Assembly: GCF_009828065.1 (NCBI RefSeq)
Contig: NZ_WTYK01000002.1
Span: 1-64,000, forward strand
Direction: 5' to 3'
Length of the DNA: 64,000 bases
Source: Croceibacterium soli
Lineage (GTDB): Bacteria; Pseudomonadota; Alphaproteobacteria; Sphingomonadales; Sphingomonadaceae
Shown in pieces: positions 48,265 through 57,496 of the stretch (position 1 is the stretch's first letter; every line of letters begins with the position of its first letter). The notes under the pieces were generated by a model, which was not told the origin of the DNA, made no database searches, and saw only the letters and a list, made by a program, of their open reading frames with translations. Made by a program: the position numbers and the translations under genes.

Positions 48265-49269
48265 ATGTCCGAACCGACGATCTCGGTCCTGCTTCTGCGT
48301 CACATCGCGAACTGCGTCGAGCTTACGGGTCGGCCCTGTCAGCCATTGCTCTCTCGGTTGAACCTGGACCGGGCCGACCTGGAAGACCGCGACGCCACTA
48401 TTCCGCTGCGGGACTACCTCCGCTTCTTCGAGCTCGCCGCAGCCTCCCTCGACAACGCGCACTTCGGTTTGCAGGCCGGGCGCTTTGCGGGATCCGACAG
48501 TCTCGGCCCATTGAGCTTTCTGTTCCTTTCGGCGCCGACGCTGGATCACGCGTTCAGGTCGTTCGTGCGCTATCTCGAAACGATGCAGCAGGCGGCACGC
48601 AACACGATCACGGTCCGCGACGGAGCCGCGATCTTCGAATACCAGATCCTCGACCCGGCGCTCGGCATTCGGCGGCAGGACGCCGAATATTCGCTCGGCG
48701 CGACTTACACATTGGCGAAGAACTTCTGCGGCGGCCGGTTGCCGCTGCGCGAAGTCTGCTTCGAGCACTCGCAGACGGGAGACTACTCGGCCTACCGGGA
48801 TTTCTTTGGTTGCGAGGTGTTCTTCGAGCAGTGTTCCAACTCGATCGCCTTCGACGCGCAGTACCTCAGCGTGCAAGGCCGCAGCCTGAGCCCGGACCTG
48901 TTTCCGATTCTGGTCGACCACCTGCAGCGCAAGGCGGTGAACCTCGACCACACGAAGGATGCCATGAACTCGCTCTGCGCATGGCTGGCCGCCTCCGACG
49001 TATCGCAGCCGCTCAGCCTGGCAGATGCGGCCTGCGCGATCGGGCTGCCGGTGCAGAGCCTGCAGCGGCGCTTGCAGCAGGCCGGCACGTCATGGCGCGA
49101 ACTGCTTCACCGCAGGCGGGTCGAGGCAGCCAAACGCATGCTGCTGGAAAGCCGGCGGAGCGTGGCCGATATCGCGATTGCGACCGGCTACTCCGAAAGC
49201 GCGAGCTTCATCCGCGCGTTCAAGAGCGAGACCGGCTGCACGCCGACCTGCTTCCGCAGGGCCGGATAA
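48265..49269 (+). CDS. AraC-family transcriptional regulator 1
   Basis: 334 residues. N-terminal domain of the PF12625 type (arabinose-binding-like, OruR/ArgR group, LSFLFLSAPTLDHAFRSFVRYLETMQQ) and C-terminal AraC DNA-binding domain with two HTHs (LADAACAIGLPVQSLQRRL and VADIAIATGYSESASFIRAFK). Likely effector-responsive activator of the surrounding catabolic genes. A weak palindrome variant (AGGGCATAACCGGTAGC, 48247-48263) sits just before its start, hinting at autoregulation. Confidence 0.9.
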   Translation: MSEPTISVLLLRHIANCVELTGRPCQPLLSRLNLDRADLEDRDATIPLRDYLRFFELAAASLDNAHFGLQAGRFAGSDSLGPLSFLFLSAPTLDHAFRSFVRYLETMQQAARNTITVRDGAAIFEYQILDPALGIRRQDAEYSLGATYTLAKNFCGGRLPLREVCFEHSQTGDYSAYRDFFGCEVFFEQCSNSIAFDAQYLSVQGRSLSPDLFPILVDHLQRKAVNLDHTKDAMNSLCAWLAASDVSQPLSLADAACAIGLPVQSLQRRLQQAGTSWRELLHRRRVEAAKRMLLESRRSVADIAIATGYSESASFIRAFKSETGCTPTCFRRAG

Positions 49270-49282
49270 CCGGCGCGCCGCC

Positions 49283-51673
49283 TCAACGGTCGCCGAAGGG
49301 CACTCGCAGCGTCAGGCCGTAAGTGCGCGGCGGAGCGAAGAACGACGTCGTGCCGAGAATGCCGAGGTTGAGCGTGTAGGAGCGGTACTCCTGGTCGAAC
49401 ACGTTCCGCACCCAGCCTTGCAGTGAAACCCCGCTGTCATCGTGCGTGTACATCAGCGACGCGTTCGTCACGTTGTAGGCACGCTGGAGCGACGAGCGGC
49501 CGTTGGTCACTTCCAGATACTGATCGTCGAACCAGGCTCCATCGACTTGGAAAGCCGCATTGCCGGCGGCGACATCCACGTTGTAGCGCAGCAGATAGTT
49601 GAAACTGAATTGCGGCGCGTTGGGAAACTCCGCGTCGGTGATGAAATCCTCCGGATAATCGCAGAAGAAGAACCCGCCCTGGTTGGTGCAGTATTCGGCA
49701 TCGGGCGCGCCGGGGAAGAACTCCGGCCCAAACTGCTCGCCGGGCCCGCGCACCTGGTCGACGCTGGACGTTTCCCACGCGCCGCCCAGGATCGCGTCGA
49801 ACCGCGGGGACGGAGACCAGAACAGCTCGAGCTCTGCACCCGTTGCGCGGGCGTCGCTGTTGGTGACGAACGGCACGCCGCCGGTGAGAGCGAACGCCTG
49901 GTAGTCGTCGAATATGTAGTGGAACAGCGTGCCGTTGAGACGGAGCATGCCGTTCGCAAGAGTGCTCTTGAACCCGGCCTCGAAGCTGTTGAGCGTCTCC
50001 TCGCCGTGCTTGAAGTTCTCCGCGACCACATCCGCGCCCAGCGACCAGTTGCCGCCCTTGATACCGCGATTCCAGGAGGCGAACACGAGAAGGTCCGGGT
50101 TCGGCTCGTAGCTGAGCACGACGCGCGCCGCCCAATCGCCATAGTCGATGTCGTTCACGCCAGGGACGACCGTTTCAAAGGCCGAGCTCGAGGCGATTGT
50201 GGCGTCCGGCGCGACCTCCGGATCGGTGAGGATGGCCAGATAGTCCATCGACTTGTCGTCCTGCGAGTAGCGCAAGCCGGTGGTCAGCGTCAGCCGGTCG
50301 GTGAGAAGCCAGTCGGCCTGGCCGAACACGGACCAGTTCTTCGACCGGATCGCGTAGGACTGCAGCACCGTGGGATTGACGGCATCGCCGTTCGCATCGA
50401 GTGCGACACCGAGCACCGGAGCGCCCTGCAGCGCGATCGTGCCGTCCATATCGATGTCGAGATAGTAGAGCCCAGCCTGCCAGCGAAGCAGGCTGCTCTC
50501 GCCCGAGAGCCGCAGTTCCTGCGAGAACTGCCTGTAGTTGTTGGTCGTATCGAAGTTGATCACCAGCACGGGGATGGCATCGCCGTCCTCACCGTAGCTT
50601 TTCTCCAGGTCGGTGTAGTTGGTGATTGAGGTCAGCGTAAGCTGGTCGGCGATGTCCCAGGTCAGGTCCGCCTGGTAGATTTCCACGCTGCGATCCAGGA
50701 AGCCGCGGCGCTCGCCGAAATGCTCGAACGGCGAAGCCGGCTCGCCCGTAATCCCGTTGATGACCCCGCCCGACCCATTCCCGAGGCCGTACTCGTCCAC
50801 CGAGCAATAGCCGTTGGCGAGGAAGTCGCAGTTGTCGAACACGTAGCCGCCGGTCGCGACGTCGTTGTCCTCGGCATGCTTGTACCAGAGATCTATCGTT
50901 GCGGTGGAGCCGAGATCGGCCTGCGCGGTGATGCGCCCTGCCCAGCCGTCCCTGCCCCCCAGATCCTGTCCGCTGCCGACCAGGCCCGCCGCCGCATCGG
51001 TGTCGCGCGACCGCACGTAACCGTCCGCCGTCTCGTAGCGTCCCGCGGCCCGCACCCGCACCCCAGGGGCCACGGCGCCGCCGATCGCCCCTTCGAGCGC
51101 CATGTTGTCGAACCGGCCGTAGCTGCCTTCGGCGTACCCGTTCCAGTCGTCGTCGTCCGCCCGGCGCGAAAGGTAATGGATCAGCCCACCCGTGGCGTTG
51201 CGCCCGAACAGGGTCCCCTGCGGGCCGCGCAGCACTTCGACCCGCTCGATATCGTAGATCTGCCCGCTGATGCCGTTGATCGAGCCCATGTAGGCATTGT
51301 CGAAGTACACCGCGACCGGCGCTTCGAGGTTATCGGTGAAGTTGTTCTGCGAAACGCCGCGCAAGTTGAAGATCGTGAGATTGGGCGACCACTGGTTCAC
51401 CTGGAGGCCGGGGACTTGCTGGGTGATCCCCGTGGTGTCGGTCACCCCTAGCGCCGTCAGCTGATCGCCTGAGAACGCGGAGATCGATATCGGCACGTCC
51501 TGCACATTCTCGTCGCGCTTGTTGGCCGTGACGATGATGTTGCCGAGGACGCCGGAAGGCTCTTCGCGCTCAGCCTCAGCAGGCGGATCCTGGCCAGCCT
51601 GCGCAGACGCAGCAGCCGGCAGCGCAGCAGCAGACAGGAGGCCGCAGCACGTGAGGAGTGGCCTGAGACGCAT
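49283..51673 (-). CDS. TonB-dependent receptor 3
   Basis: 796 residues. Signal peptide ends PAAASAQ (about residue 26); TonB-box-like NIIVTANKRDENVQDVPISI; plug motifs NLRGVSQNNFTD and VEVLRGPQGTLFGRNATGG; C-terminal aromatic (LRVPFGDR at the very end, with the beta signal Y/F-rich). ATG 51673 begins MRLRPLL and has CAGGGGA 6-7 bases upstream; a GTG 99 bases further upstream would place the start inside the palindrome region and is not used. Second receptor likely dedicated to the cluster substrate. Confidence 0.92.
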   Translation of the reverse strand: MRLRPLLTCCGLLSAAALPAAASAQAGQDPPAEAEREEPSGVLGNIIVTANKRDENVQDVPISISAFSGDQLTALGVTDTTGITQQVPGLQVNQWSPNLTIFNLRGVSQNNFTDNLEAPVAVYFDNAYMGSINGISGQIYDIERVEVLRGPQGTLFGRNATGGLIHYLSRRADDDDWNGYAEGSYGRFDNMALEGAIGGAVAPGVRVRAAGRYETADGYVRSRDTDAAAGLVGSGQDLGGRDGWAGRITAQADLGSTATIDLWYKHAEDNDVATGGYVFDNCDFLANGYCSVDEYGLGNGSGGVINGITGEPASPFEHFGERRGFLDRSVEIYQADLTWDIADQLTLTSITNYTDLEKSYGEDGDAIPVLVINFDTTNNYRQFSQELRLSGESSLLRWQAGLYYLDIDMDGTIALQGAPVLGVALDANGDAVNPTVLQSYAIRSKNWSVFGQADWLLTDRLTLTTGLRYSQDDKSMDYLAILTDPEVAPDATIASSSAFETVVPGVNDIDYGDWAARVVLSYEPNPDLLVFASWNRGIKGGNWSLGADVVAENFKHGEETLNSFEAGFKSTLANGMLRLNGTLFHYIFDDYQAFALTGGVPFVTNSDARATGAELELFWSPSPRFDAILGGAWETSSVDQVRGPGEQFGPEFFPGAPDAEYCTNQGGFFFCDYPEDFITDAEFPNAPQFSFNYLLRYNVDVAAGNAAFQVDGAWFDDQYLEVTNGRSSLQRAYNVTNASLMYTHDDSGVSLQGWVRNVFDQEYRSYTLNLGILGTTSFFAPPRTYGLTLRVPFGDR

Positions 51674-51748
51674 GTCTTGTCCCCTGAGCAGCGCCCGCTC
51701 TTCCGGCAGGCTATTTGCCCAAGGGTGGCGACTGACACGGGAGACTGC

Positions 51749-51765
51749 TTGGCCGTTGCGGCCAA
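51749..51765. promoter_or_regulatory. Cluster palindrome, copy 4 (perfect, before TonB receptor 3)
   Basis: TTGGCCGTTGCGGCCAA, a perfect 7-3-7 palindrome that extends to 8-3-8 (CTTGGCCG/CGGCCAAG, 51748-51766). It lies 75 bases upstream of the receptor start. Confidence 0.75.
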
Positions 51766-51778
51766 GTTCCACGGCTCC

Positions 51779-53071
51779 TCAGCCGAGGCGCGTGAGAACC
51801 TTCTCGAGACGTTCGAGCCCTTCGTCGAGAACGTCGGCCGGCATCGTCAGCGCGGGAAGGAAGCGCAGGACGTTGCCGCGCAACCCGCAGGAGAGCAGCA
51901 GCAAACCCTCCTCCGCGCCTTCCATGACGATCCTGCGCGTCATCTCGGGATTGGGCCGACCCGGATCGCCATCGTGGACCAGTTCCAGCGCGATCATCGC
52001 GCCCGGCCCACGCACGTCGCCGATGAAGTCCATCCCGCCCTGCTTCAGCGTGCGCAGGCGCCGCTTGATCGTCTCGCCGATCTCGCGGGCACGGGCGCAG
52101 AGGCCTTCCCGATCGATGATGTCGAGCACTTCGAGCCCGGCGACGCAGCCCAGCGGCGATCCGCCGTAAGTGCCGCCCAGGCCGCCCGGGTCGGGCGCGT
52201 CCATCAGATCGGCGCGGCCGATCACGCCGGAGATCGGGAACCCGCCCGCCATGGCCTTGGCCACGGTCATCAAGTCCGGCTTGACCCCGTTCTCCCGGGC
52301 AACCCAATCCATCGCGAACATCTCGCCCGTCCGCGCGAAGCCGGACTGGACTTCGTCGGCGATCAGCAGGATGCCGTGCTGGTCGCAGATCTCGCGCAAG
52401 GCGCGGAAGAAGGCATAGGACCCGGTGTAGAACCCGCCCTCCCCCAGCACCGGCTCGAGCACGATCGCCGCGACCGCGCTCGGCTCGATGGCCGAGGCGA
52501 ACAGCGCCTGCAGGCTTTCGATCGCCTGCTCGTCGCTGAAGCCGTGGTAGGGGATCGGGAAGCGCGTGTGGAAGATGTCGCCCGGCATCGGCCCGAACCG
52601 CGCCTTGTACGGCGTGACCTTGCCGGTCATCGCCAGGGTCAGCAGCGTACGTCCATGATAGCCGCCCTGAAACGTGACGATCCCCCGACGGCCCGTCGCC
52701 GCGCGAGCGATCTTGACCGCGTTCTCGAGCGCCTCCGCGCCGGTGGTGAAGAAGATCGTCTTGGCATCGCCCTCGATCGGCGCGCGGGCGTTGAGCTGCT
52801 CGGCCAGGGCAATGTAGCTCTCGTAGGGCGTGACCTGGAACGAACAGTGCGAAAAGCGATCCAGCTGGTCCTTCACCGCATCGACGATCTGCCGATTGCC
52901 GTGTCCGGTGTTGCACACGGCGATGCCGGTGGCGAAATCGACGTAGCGCGTGCCTTCCGCATCGTACGCCAGTGCGTTGTCGCCGCGTTCGAAGAAGCGC
53001 TGGTGCATCGAGGCCACGCCGCGCGGCACCGCTGCTTCGCGCCGCGCCCATAGCTCCGAATTGCTGGTCAT
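51779..53071 (-). CDS. gabT: 4-aminobutyrate aminotransferase GabT
   Basis: 430 residues, class III PLP transaminase (GABA + 2-oxoglutarate to succinate semialdehyde + glutamate). It is similar to GabT along its whole length: SNSELWARREAAVPRGV, TGAEALENAVKIARAAT, DEVQSGFARTG, PLP-Lys in TVAKAMAGGFP and GGLGGTYGGSP. ATG 53071 overlaps the stop of the upstream dehydrogenase gene (ATGA), so gabD and gabT are coupled. Suggests that the pathway yields GABA or a close homologue. Confidence 0.92.
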   Translation of the reverse strand: MTSNSELWARREAAVPRGVASMHQRFFERGDNALAYDAEGTRYVDFATGIAVCNTGHGNRQIVDAVKDQLDRFSHCSFQVTPYESYIALAEQLNARAPIEGDAKTIFFTTGAEALENAVKIARAATGRRGIVTFQGGYHGRTLLTLAMTGKVTPYKARFGPMPGDIFHTRFPIPYHGFSDEQAIESLQALFASAIEPSAVAAIVLEPVLGEGGFYTGSYAFFRALREICDQHGILLIADEVQSGFARTGEMFAMDWVARENGVKPDLMTVAKAMAGGFPISGVIGRADLMDAPDPGGLGGTYGGSPLGCVAGLEVLDIIDREGLCARAREIGETIKRRLRTLKQGGMDFIGDVRGPGAMIALELVHDGDPGRPNPEMTRRIVMEGAEEGLLLLSCGLRGNVLRFLPALTMPADVLDEGLERLEKVLTRLG

Positions 53072-54495
53072 CTGTCGACGCCTCCCAACAGGAAATACTT
53101 GAGTTCGAGATATTCATCGAGCCCGTGGCGCGATCCTTCGCGGCCGAGGCCGGACTGCTTGATCCCGCCGAACGGCGCGACTTCGGTCGAGAGGATGCCG
53201 TCGTTGACCGCCACCATCCCGTATTCGAGCGCTTCCATCACTCGCCAGATCCGCCCCACGTCGCGGGCGTAGAAGTAGGCCGCGAGGCCGTAAGGCGTGT
53301 CGTTGGCGATGCGGATCGCCTCTTCCTCGCTTTCGAAGCGGATCACGCCGGCGACCGGGCCGAAAATCTCCTGGACCGCGATGTCCATCGCCGGCTCGAC
53401 CCCCGTGAGCACGGTCGGCTGGTAGAAGTTGGCGCCCATCTCCGACGCAGCCCCACCGGTCCGGGCCACCGCGCCGGAGGCGAGCGCCTGGCCGACCAGC
53501 CGCTCCACTTTGTCCTTGCCGGCCGAGTCGATCAGCGGCCCCACTTGCGAGCCGTCCTCCGCCCCGGGCGCGACCTTCAGCGCGGCCACCCGCGCCGCAA
53601 GCTTGTCGACGAAGGCATCATGCACCCCCGCCTGCACCAGGAAGCGATTGGCGCAGACGCAAGTCTGCCCCGCATTGCGGAACTTCGATGCGATCGCGCC
53701 GTCCACCGCGGCATCGAGATCCGCATCGTCGAACACGATGAACGGCGCGTTCCCGCCGAGTTCCAGGCTGAGCCGGGCAACGTTCTCCGCCGCCTGGGCC
53801 ATGAGGATCTTGCCGACCGCGGTTGAGCCGGTGAAGCTCAGCTTGCGGATCCGCGGATCGCTGCAGAACAACTGTCCGATGGCTGCTGGATCTTGCGTGG
53901 GCACAACGCGGAAGAGATCCGCCGGTATGCCCGCATCGTGCGCGAGCACTTCCAGCGCCAGGGCGGAGAGCGGCGTCGCTTCCGCCGGCTTGACCACGAT
54001 CGCGCAGCCGGCGGCGAGCGCGGGCGCCACCTTCCGGGTGATCATCGCCAGGGGGAAGTTCCACGGCGTGATCGCGGCGCAGGTGCCGACCGGCTGCTTC
54101 AGCGTCAGGACCCGCTTGCCGTCGGCGAAGCTGGGGATCGTCTCGCCGTAGGCTCTCTTCCCCTCTTCGGCGAACCACTCGATGAAGGCCGCGCCGTAAG
54201 CCACCTCGCCCCGCGACTCGGTCAGCGGCTTGCCGCATTCCGCGGTCATCAGCTGCGCCAGGGCTTCCTGCTGCTCCATCACCAGATCGAACCACGCGCG
54301 AAGGATCCTGCCGCGGTCCTTGGCGGTACGCTTGGCCCACGCACGCCCGGCCGTGTCGGCTGCCGCGATGAGGCCCGTGACTTCGTCCGGCGCGTAGGTG
54401 CGCACGCGCGCCACGAGCTTCCCGGAAGCGGGATCCGTCACCTCGAGCGAGCCGGCCGCATCACCGATCCTGTCGAGCAATACCTGCATGAGCAT
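53068..54495 (-). CDS. gabD: Succinate-semialdehyde dehydrogenase GabD-type
   Basis: 475 residues. Close to E. coli GabD in phrases such as AYGAAFIEWFAEEGKRAYGET (split), ITPWNFPLAMITRK and SLELGGNAPFIVFDD, with catalytic Cys in NAGQTCVCANR. Converts succinate semialdehyde to succinate, the step after GabT. Start ATG 54495 (an AGGA precedes it); ATG 54489 two codons later is possible. Divergent from AraC regulator 2 across two palindromes. Confidence 0.9.
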   Translation of the reverse strand: MLMQVLLDRIGDAAGSLEVTDPASGKLVARVRTYAPDEVTGLIAAADTAGRAWAKRTAKDRGRILRAWFDLVMEQQEALAQLMTAECGKPLTESRGEVAYGAAFIEWFAEEGKRAYGETIPSFADGKRVLTLKQPVGTCAAITPWNFPLAMITRKVAPALAAGCAIVVKPAEATPLSALALEVLAHDAGIPADLFRVVPTQDPAAIGQLFCSDPRIRKLSFTGSTAVGKILMAQAAENVARLSLELGGNAPFIVFDDADLDAAVDGAIASKFRNAGQTCVCANRFLVQAGVHDAFVDKLAARVAALKVAPGAEDGSQVGPLIDSAGKDKVERLVGQALASGAVARTGGAASEMGANFYQPTVLTGVEPAMDIAVQEIFGPVAGVIRFESEEEAIRIANDTPYGLAAYFYARDVGRIWRVMEALEYGMVAVNDGILSTEVAPFGGIKQSGLGREGSRHGLDEYLELKYFLLGGVDR

Positions 54496-54548
54496 CTTTT
54501 CCTGAGATCGCGCTGCGCACCGCTCTCGCGTCGGCCGCAGCATTGGGC

Positions 54549-54565
54549 TTGGCAGCAACGGACAA
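54549..54565. promoter_or_regulatory. Cluster palindrome, copy 5 (before gabD-type gene)
   Basis: TTGGCAGCAACGGACAA, 12 of 14 arm positions match the perfect copies. It lies 53 bases upstream of the dehydrogenase start, the same spacing as at 45517. Confidence 0.6.
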
Positions 54566-54615
54566 ACCTCGGTCCGCGTCAGAATTGCTACTAAATGTCA
54601 ATTTGAAGACATGTA

Positions 54616-54647
54616 CTATCAATCCAACAAGGCTGCGGGATTGATAG
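54616..54647. promoter_or_regulatory. Perfect 10-bp inverted repeat before AraC regulator 2
   Basis: CTATCAATCC (54616-54625) and its exact complement GGATTGATAG (54638-54647) are separated by 12 bases. It lies 31 bases before the AraC regulator 2 start and about 120 bases from the divergent gabD-type gene. Probably an operator, perhaps for the adjacent regulator; an RNA hairpin is less likely because no T run follows. Confidence 0.65.
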
Positions 54648-54678
54648 CTTACCGTCAAGCTTTGGGGAGAGCTTGGAT

Positions 54679-55689
54679 ATGAGGGATGTAAAAGTACGCG
54701 CATCGGCGCTCGACGGGTGGCGTTCGAACCTTCGCGAGCATGGTTACGAGCCCGAACGCATCGGCGCCCTGAGTGCGGTTCCGCCGCGCGAGCTGCGCGG
54801 GACATCGCCGATGCCGCTGCGGGATTTCGTCGGCTTCTCCGAAAGCCTGGTGCGTGAGACGCGGGACATGTCGATCCCCTGGCTTGTCGGGCGCAACTAC
54901 GATCTTTCGTCCCTCGGGCCCGTGGGCGATGCGATCAGGGCCTCTTCCACCGTCGGCCTCGCCCTTCGCCGCTTCGTCGAATACTTCGAGCTGCTGCAGG
55001 ACTGCACCGACATCCGGCTCGAGTGCGACGAGCAGAGCGCCTCGCTCAGCTACCGGATCCTCGATCCCAACATCTGGCCGCGCCACCACGACGCCATGTT
55101 CAGCCTCGGCATCCTGACGCAGATCATCCGCGCCGGCACCACCGACGGGTGGGACCAGGTGGAGTTCCTGTTCGAAGCCGACCAGTCGGAGATGGTCGGG
55201 CACGTCAACCGCCTGGTCGAGGCGCCGTGCAGTTTCGGTGCGGAAACCAACATGCTGCGCTTCCCGGTGCGCTTCCTCGACTGCCGGCTGGAAACCACTT
55301 TCGCCCAGGCGCCGATCCGCGAGATCAACCAGGCCATCGCCGTTCGCAAGCGGAGCACGCCGCTGGCGGAGCGGCTGGCACGGGTGGTCTACCGCGACCT
55401 CGATCGGCTCACGATCGACCAGGAACGCGTGGCCCGCGAAGTGGGAATGTCTGGCCGCACGATGCGCCGCAAGCTCGCCAGCGAAGGCAGCTCGTTCCAG
55501 GAAGTGCTGGACGAATGCCGCTTGCGCCAGGCGGTGTTCGAGTTCCAGACGAAGCCGAACCTCTCGATCGCGCAAATTGCCTTGCGCCTGGGCTATTCCG
55601 AGCACAGCACGTTCACTCGCGCGTTCCACCGCTGGAGCGGCATCTCGCCGCAAGCATTCCGCGAACGCCTGATGAACAAGGTCAACTGA
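54679..55689 (+). CDS. AraC-family transcriptional regulator 2
   Basis: 336 residues, same architecture as regulator 1: N-terminal PF12625-like ligand domain and C-terminal AraC HTHs (VAREVGMSGRTMRRKLA and IAQIALRLGYSEHSTFTRAFH). ATG 54679 is chosen with GGAGAG 7 bases upstream; the TTG six bases earlier is an alternative. Between the gabD-type gene (divergent) and the amidotransferase gene (16 bases downstream, same strand), which suggests it responds to the amine-side intermediates. Confidence 0.9.
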   Translation: MRDVKVRASALDGWRSNLREHGYEPERIGALSAVPPRELRGTSPMPLRDFVGFSESLVRETRDMSIPWLVGRNYDLSSLGPVGDAIRASSTVGLALRRFVEYFELLQDCTDIRLECDEQSASLSYRILDPNIWPRHHDAMFSLGILTQIIRAGTTDGWDQVEFLFEADQSEMVGHVNRLVEAPCSFGAETNMLRFPVRFLDCRLETTFAQAPIREINQAIAVRKRSTPLAERLARVVYRDLDRLTIDQERVAREVGMSGRTMRRKLASEGSSFQEVLDECRLRQAVFEFQTKPNLSIAQIALRLGYSEHSTFTRAFHRWSGISPQAFRERLMNKVN

Positions 55690-55705
55690 AGGCAGGCATT
55701 CGATC

Positions 55706-56548
55706 ATGGCCCGACTCGTTCTCCTGGAGGGAAACACCGCAGAGAAGCGCGCGCTCGGTGCCAAGCTGGGCGTACGCAGTTCCAGTGCGATCTACGCGAA
55801 AGCCATCCGCCGCCATTTCCCGGACCTCGCGTTGGATGTCGTGAACGGTGCCGATCCGGACTGGACCTTGCCCGATGCGCGCCGCTGGTCTGATTACGAC
55901 GGGCTGGTGATCACCGGCTCCTCGCTCCATGCCTACGACCCGGAGTTCGCGGTCACCAACCAGATCGATCTGGTGAAGCAGGCGAGCGAAACCGGAATGC
56001 CGATCTTCGGCTCCTGCTGGGGCCTTCAGATCGCTGCCGTCGCCGGCGGCGGCAAGGTGGAATACAGCCCGCGCGGGCGTGAAGTGGGCCTGGCGCGCAA
56101 GATCGTTCCAAACGAGCGGGGACGCGCGCACCCGATGTTCTCGCTCAAGGGGCCGGCGTTCGACGCGCCCTGCATCCATTACGACGAGGTGACGCGCCTG
56201 CCCGACGGCGCCGAAGTGCTTGCGTCCAACGCTCACAGCGCAATCCAGGCCGCGCTCATCCCCGTGGGCAGGAGCACGGTCTGGGCGGTGCAGTACCACC
56301 CGGAGTTCGACCTCCTGCAGCTGGTCCAGCTCTACCGGCTCTATTCGCGCAGCATGATCCAGGAAGGGTTCTTCTCGAGCCAGGCCGAGCTGGATGCCTA
56401 CGTCGCGAAGCTGCAGCAGCTGATCGAGCAGCCCGACCACATGGGCCTGCGCTGGCAGCTCGGGATCGACGAGGACGTGATCGACGACCGCCGGCGCAGC
56501 GGGGAGATCATCTCATGGATCGATCACGCCGTGCTCGCGAAAGGCTAG
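55706..56548 (+). CDS. Class I glutamine amidotransferase-type hydrolase
   Basis: 280 residues, GMP-synthase/PuuD-like class I glutamine amidotransferase fold. Triad: nucleophile Cys in IFGSCWGLQ, His and Glu in VQYHPEFD. In Puu-type and aniline-type pathways such proteins hydrolyse or act on gamma-glutamyl amides; with the glutamine-synthetase-like enzyme at 58826 this role is plausible here. A C-terminal 60-residue helical extension (LDAYVAKLQQLIEQ) follows the catalytic domain. Stop lies one base from the convergent dioxygenase stop. Confidence 0.85.
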   Translation: MARLVLLEGNTAEKRALGAKLGVRSSSAIYAKAIRRHFPDLALDVVNGADPDWTLPDARRWSDYDGLVITGSSLHAYDPEFAVTNQIDLVKQASETGMPIFGSCWGLQIAAVAGGGKVEYSPRGREVGLARKIVPNERGRAHPMFSLKGPAFDAPCIHYDEVTRLPDGAEVLASNAHSAIQAALIPVGRSTVWAVQYHPEFDLLQLVQLYRLYSRSMIQEGFFSSQAELDAYVAKLQQLIEQPDHMGLRWQLGIDEDVIDDRRRSGEIISWIDHAVLAKG

Positions 56549-56549
56549 C

Positions 56550-57422
56550 TCAGGCCCACCCGTCGCCGGCCCTGTCGAACCACACGTGCACCTGGCTGGT
56601 GCCGGTGGCGTTCTCGTAATCGGAGAACAGGCGTCCCCTCGCCTTCCACTCGCGGCCGCCGCAGGCCGCCGCCATCATCAGGTAATGACCGAAGCGCGCT
56701 TCGGGCAGATGGCGGAGGAACTCGTCCATCGTATCGATCACGCGGGCGTGATCGCCCTGCTTCATCCACTCGATCCGCTCCAGGTCCGCCTCGCGCGCCT
56801 CGGGAGTCGAGATGTGTCTCGGGTCGGAAGCTTCGTGGTTGGGGATTTCCAGGAACGGCCAGAAACGGTGGCTCATGGAGCCACTGGCAATCAGCACCAC
56901 GCGGCGGTCGCTTTCGGCGATGGCCTTGCCGATCCCTTCCCCGACCTTGAGGAAAGTCTCAGACTCCGCCGTGTAGGCGTGGCTTACCGAGATCCACTCC
57001 TCGCCCCCGTGCAGGTACGTCGCCAGGTTCACGGTCGGATAGTGGATCGGCAGCCAGGGATCGTCGATCGGATTGGTCCGCACGCCGCATTCGGTCGCCC
57101 GCTCGGCCATGGCCGTCGCCAGCGCCGGATTGCCTTTCAGGTCGTAGGGGATCTGCTTCATCCCGCGCGGCAACTCGTCCGAAGTATAGAGCCCGGCGCG
57201 CCGCGAGTGGGAGGAGATGCAGAACTCCACGATCGTGTGCCAGTGGGTGTCGAGAATGACGATCGTGTCGGGCTTCAGCTCGTCCAGAACTTCCGTTCGC
57301 AGACGATGGAGCCCGGGGACGAGGCTGATCTCCTTGCCCTCGTTCAACTCGTACCGGGTTTCCTTGGGCAGCATGATCGTCGGCGCGTGAGCGACGATTC
57401 CGGCTCCGACTATCTGGCCCAT
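56550..57422 (-). CDS. Extradiol ring-cleavage dioxygenase, homoprotocatechuate 2,3-dioxygenase-like
   Basis: 290 residues, class III (LigB-fold) extradiol dioxygenase. Fe(II) ligands expected from His of GIVAHAPTIML and VILDTHWHT; active-site His in SGSMSHRFWPF. The block GLYTSDELPRGMKQIPYDLK followed by GNPALA closely resembles HpcB/HpaD of E. coli as I recall it, so 3,4-dihydroxyphenylacetate or a related catechol is the likely substrate. ATG 57422 with GAGGAAG upstream; a longer frame to 57566 crosses the palindrome and is rejected. Divergent from the P450 operon. Confidence 0.88.
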   Translation of the reverse strand: MGQIVGAGIVAHAPTIMLPKETRYELNEGKEISLVPGLHRLRTEVLDELKPDTIVILDTHWHTIVEFCISSHSRRAGLYTSDELPRGMKQIPYDLKGNPALATAMAERATECGVRTNPIDDPWLPIHYPTVNLATYLHGGEEWISVSHAYTAESETFLKVGEGIGKAIAESDRRVVLIASGSMSHRFWPFLEIPNHEASDPRHISTPEAREADLERIEWMKQGDHARVIDTMDEFLRHLPEARFGHYLMMAAACGGREWKARGRLFSDYENATGTSQVHVWFDRAGDGWA

Positions 57423-57496
57423 TTTCGCTTCCTCGGCAGTTGAACGAGCCCTCGTATAGCGCCGCGCCGTTTTCGGCAGAATAGGGGCGGGGCAGG

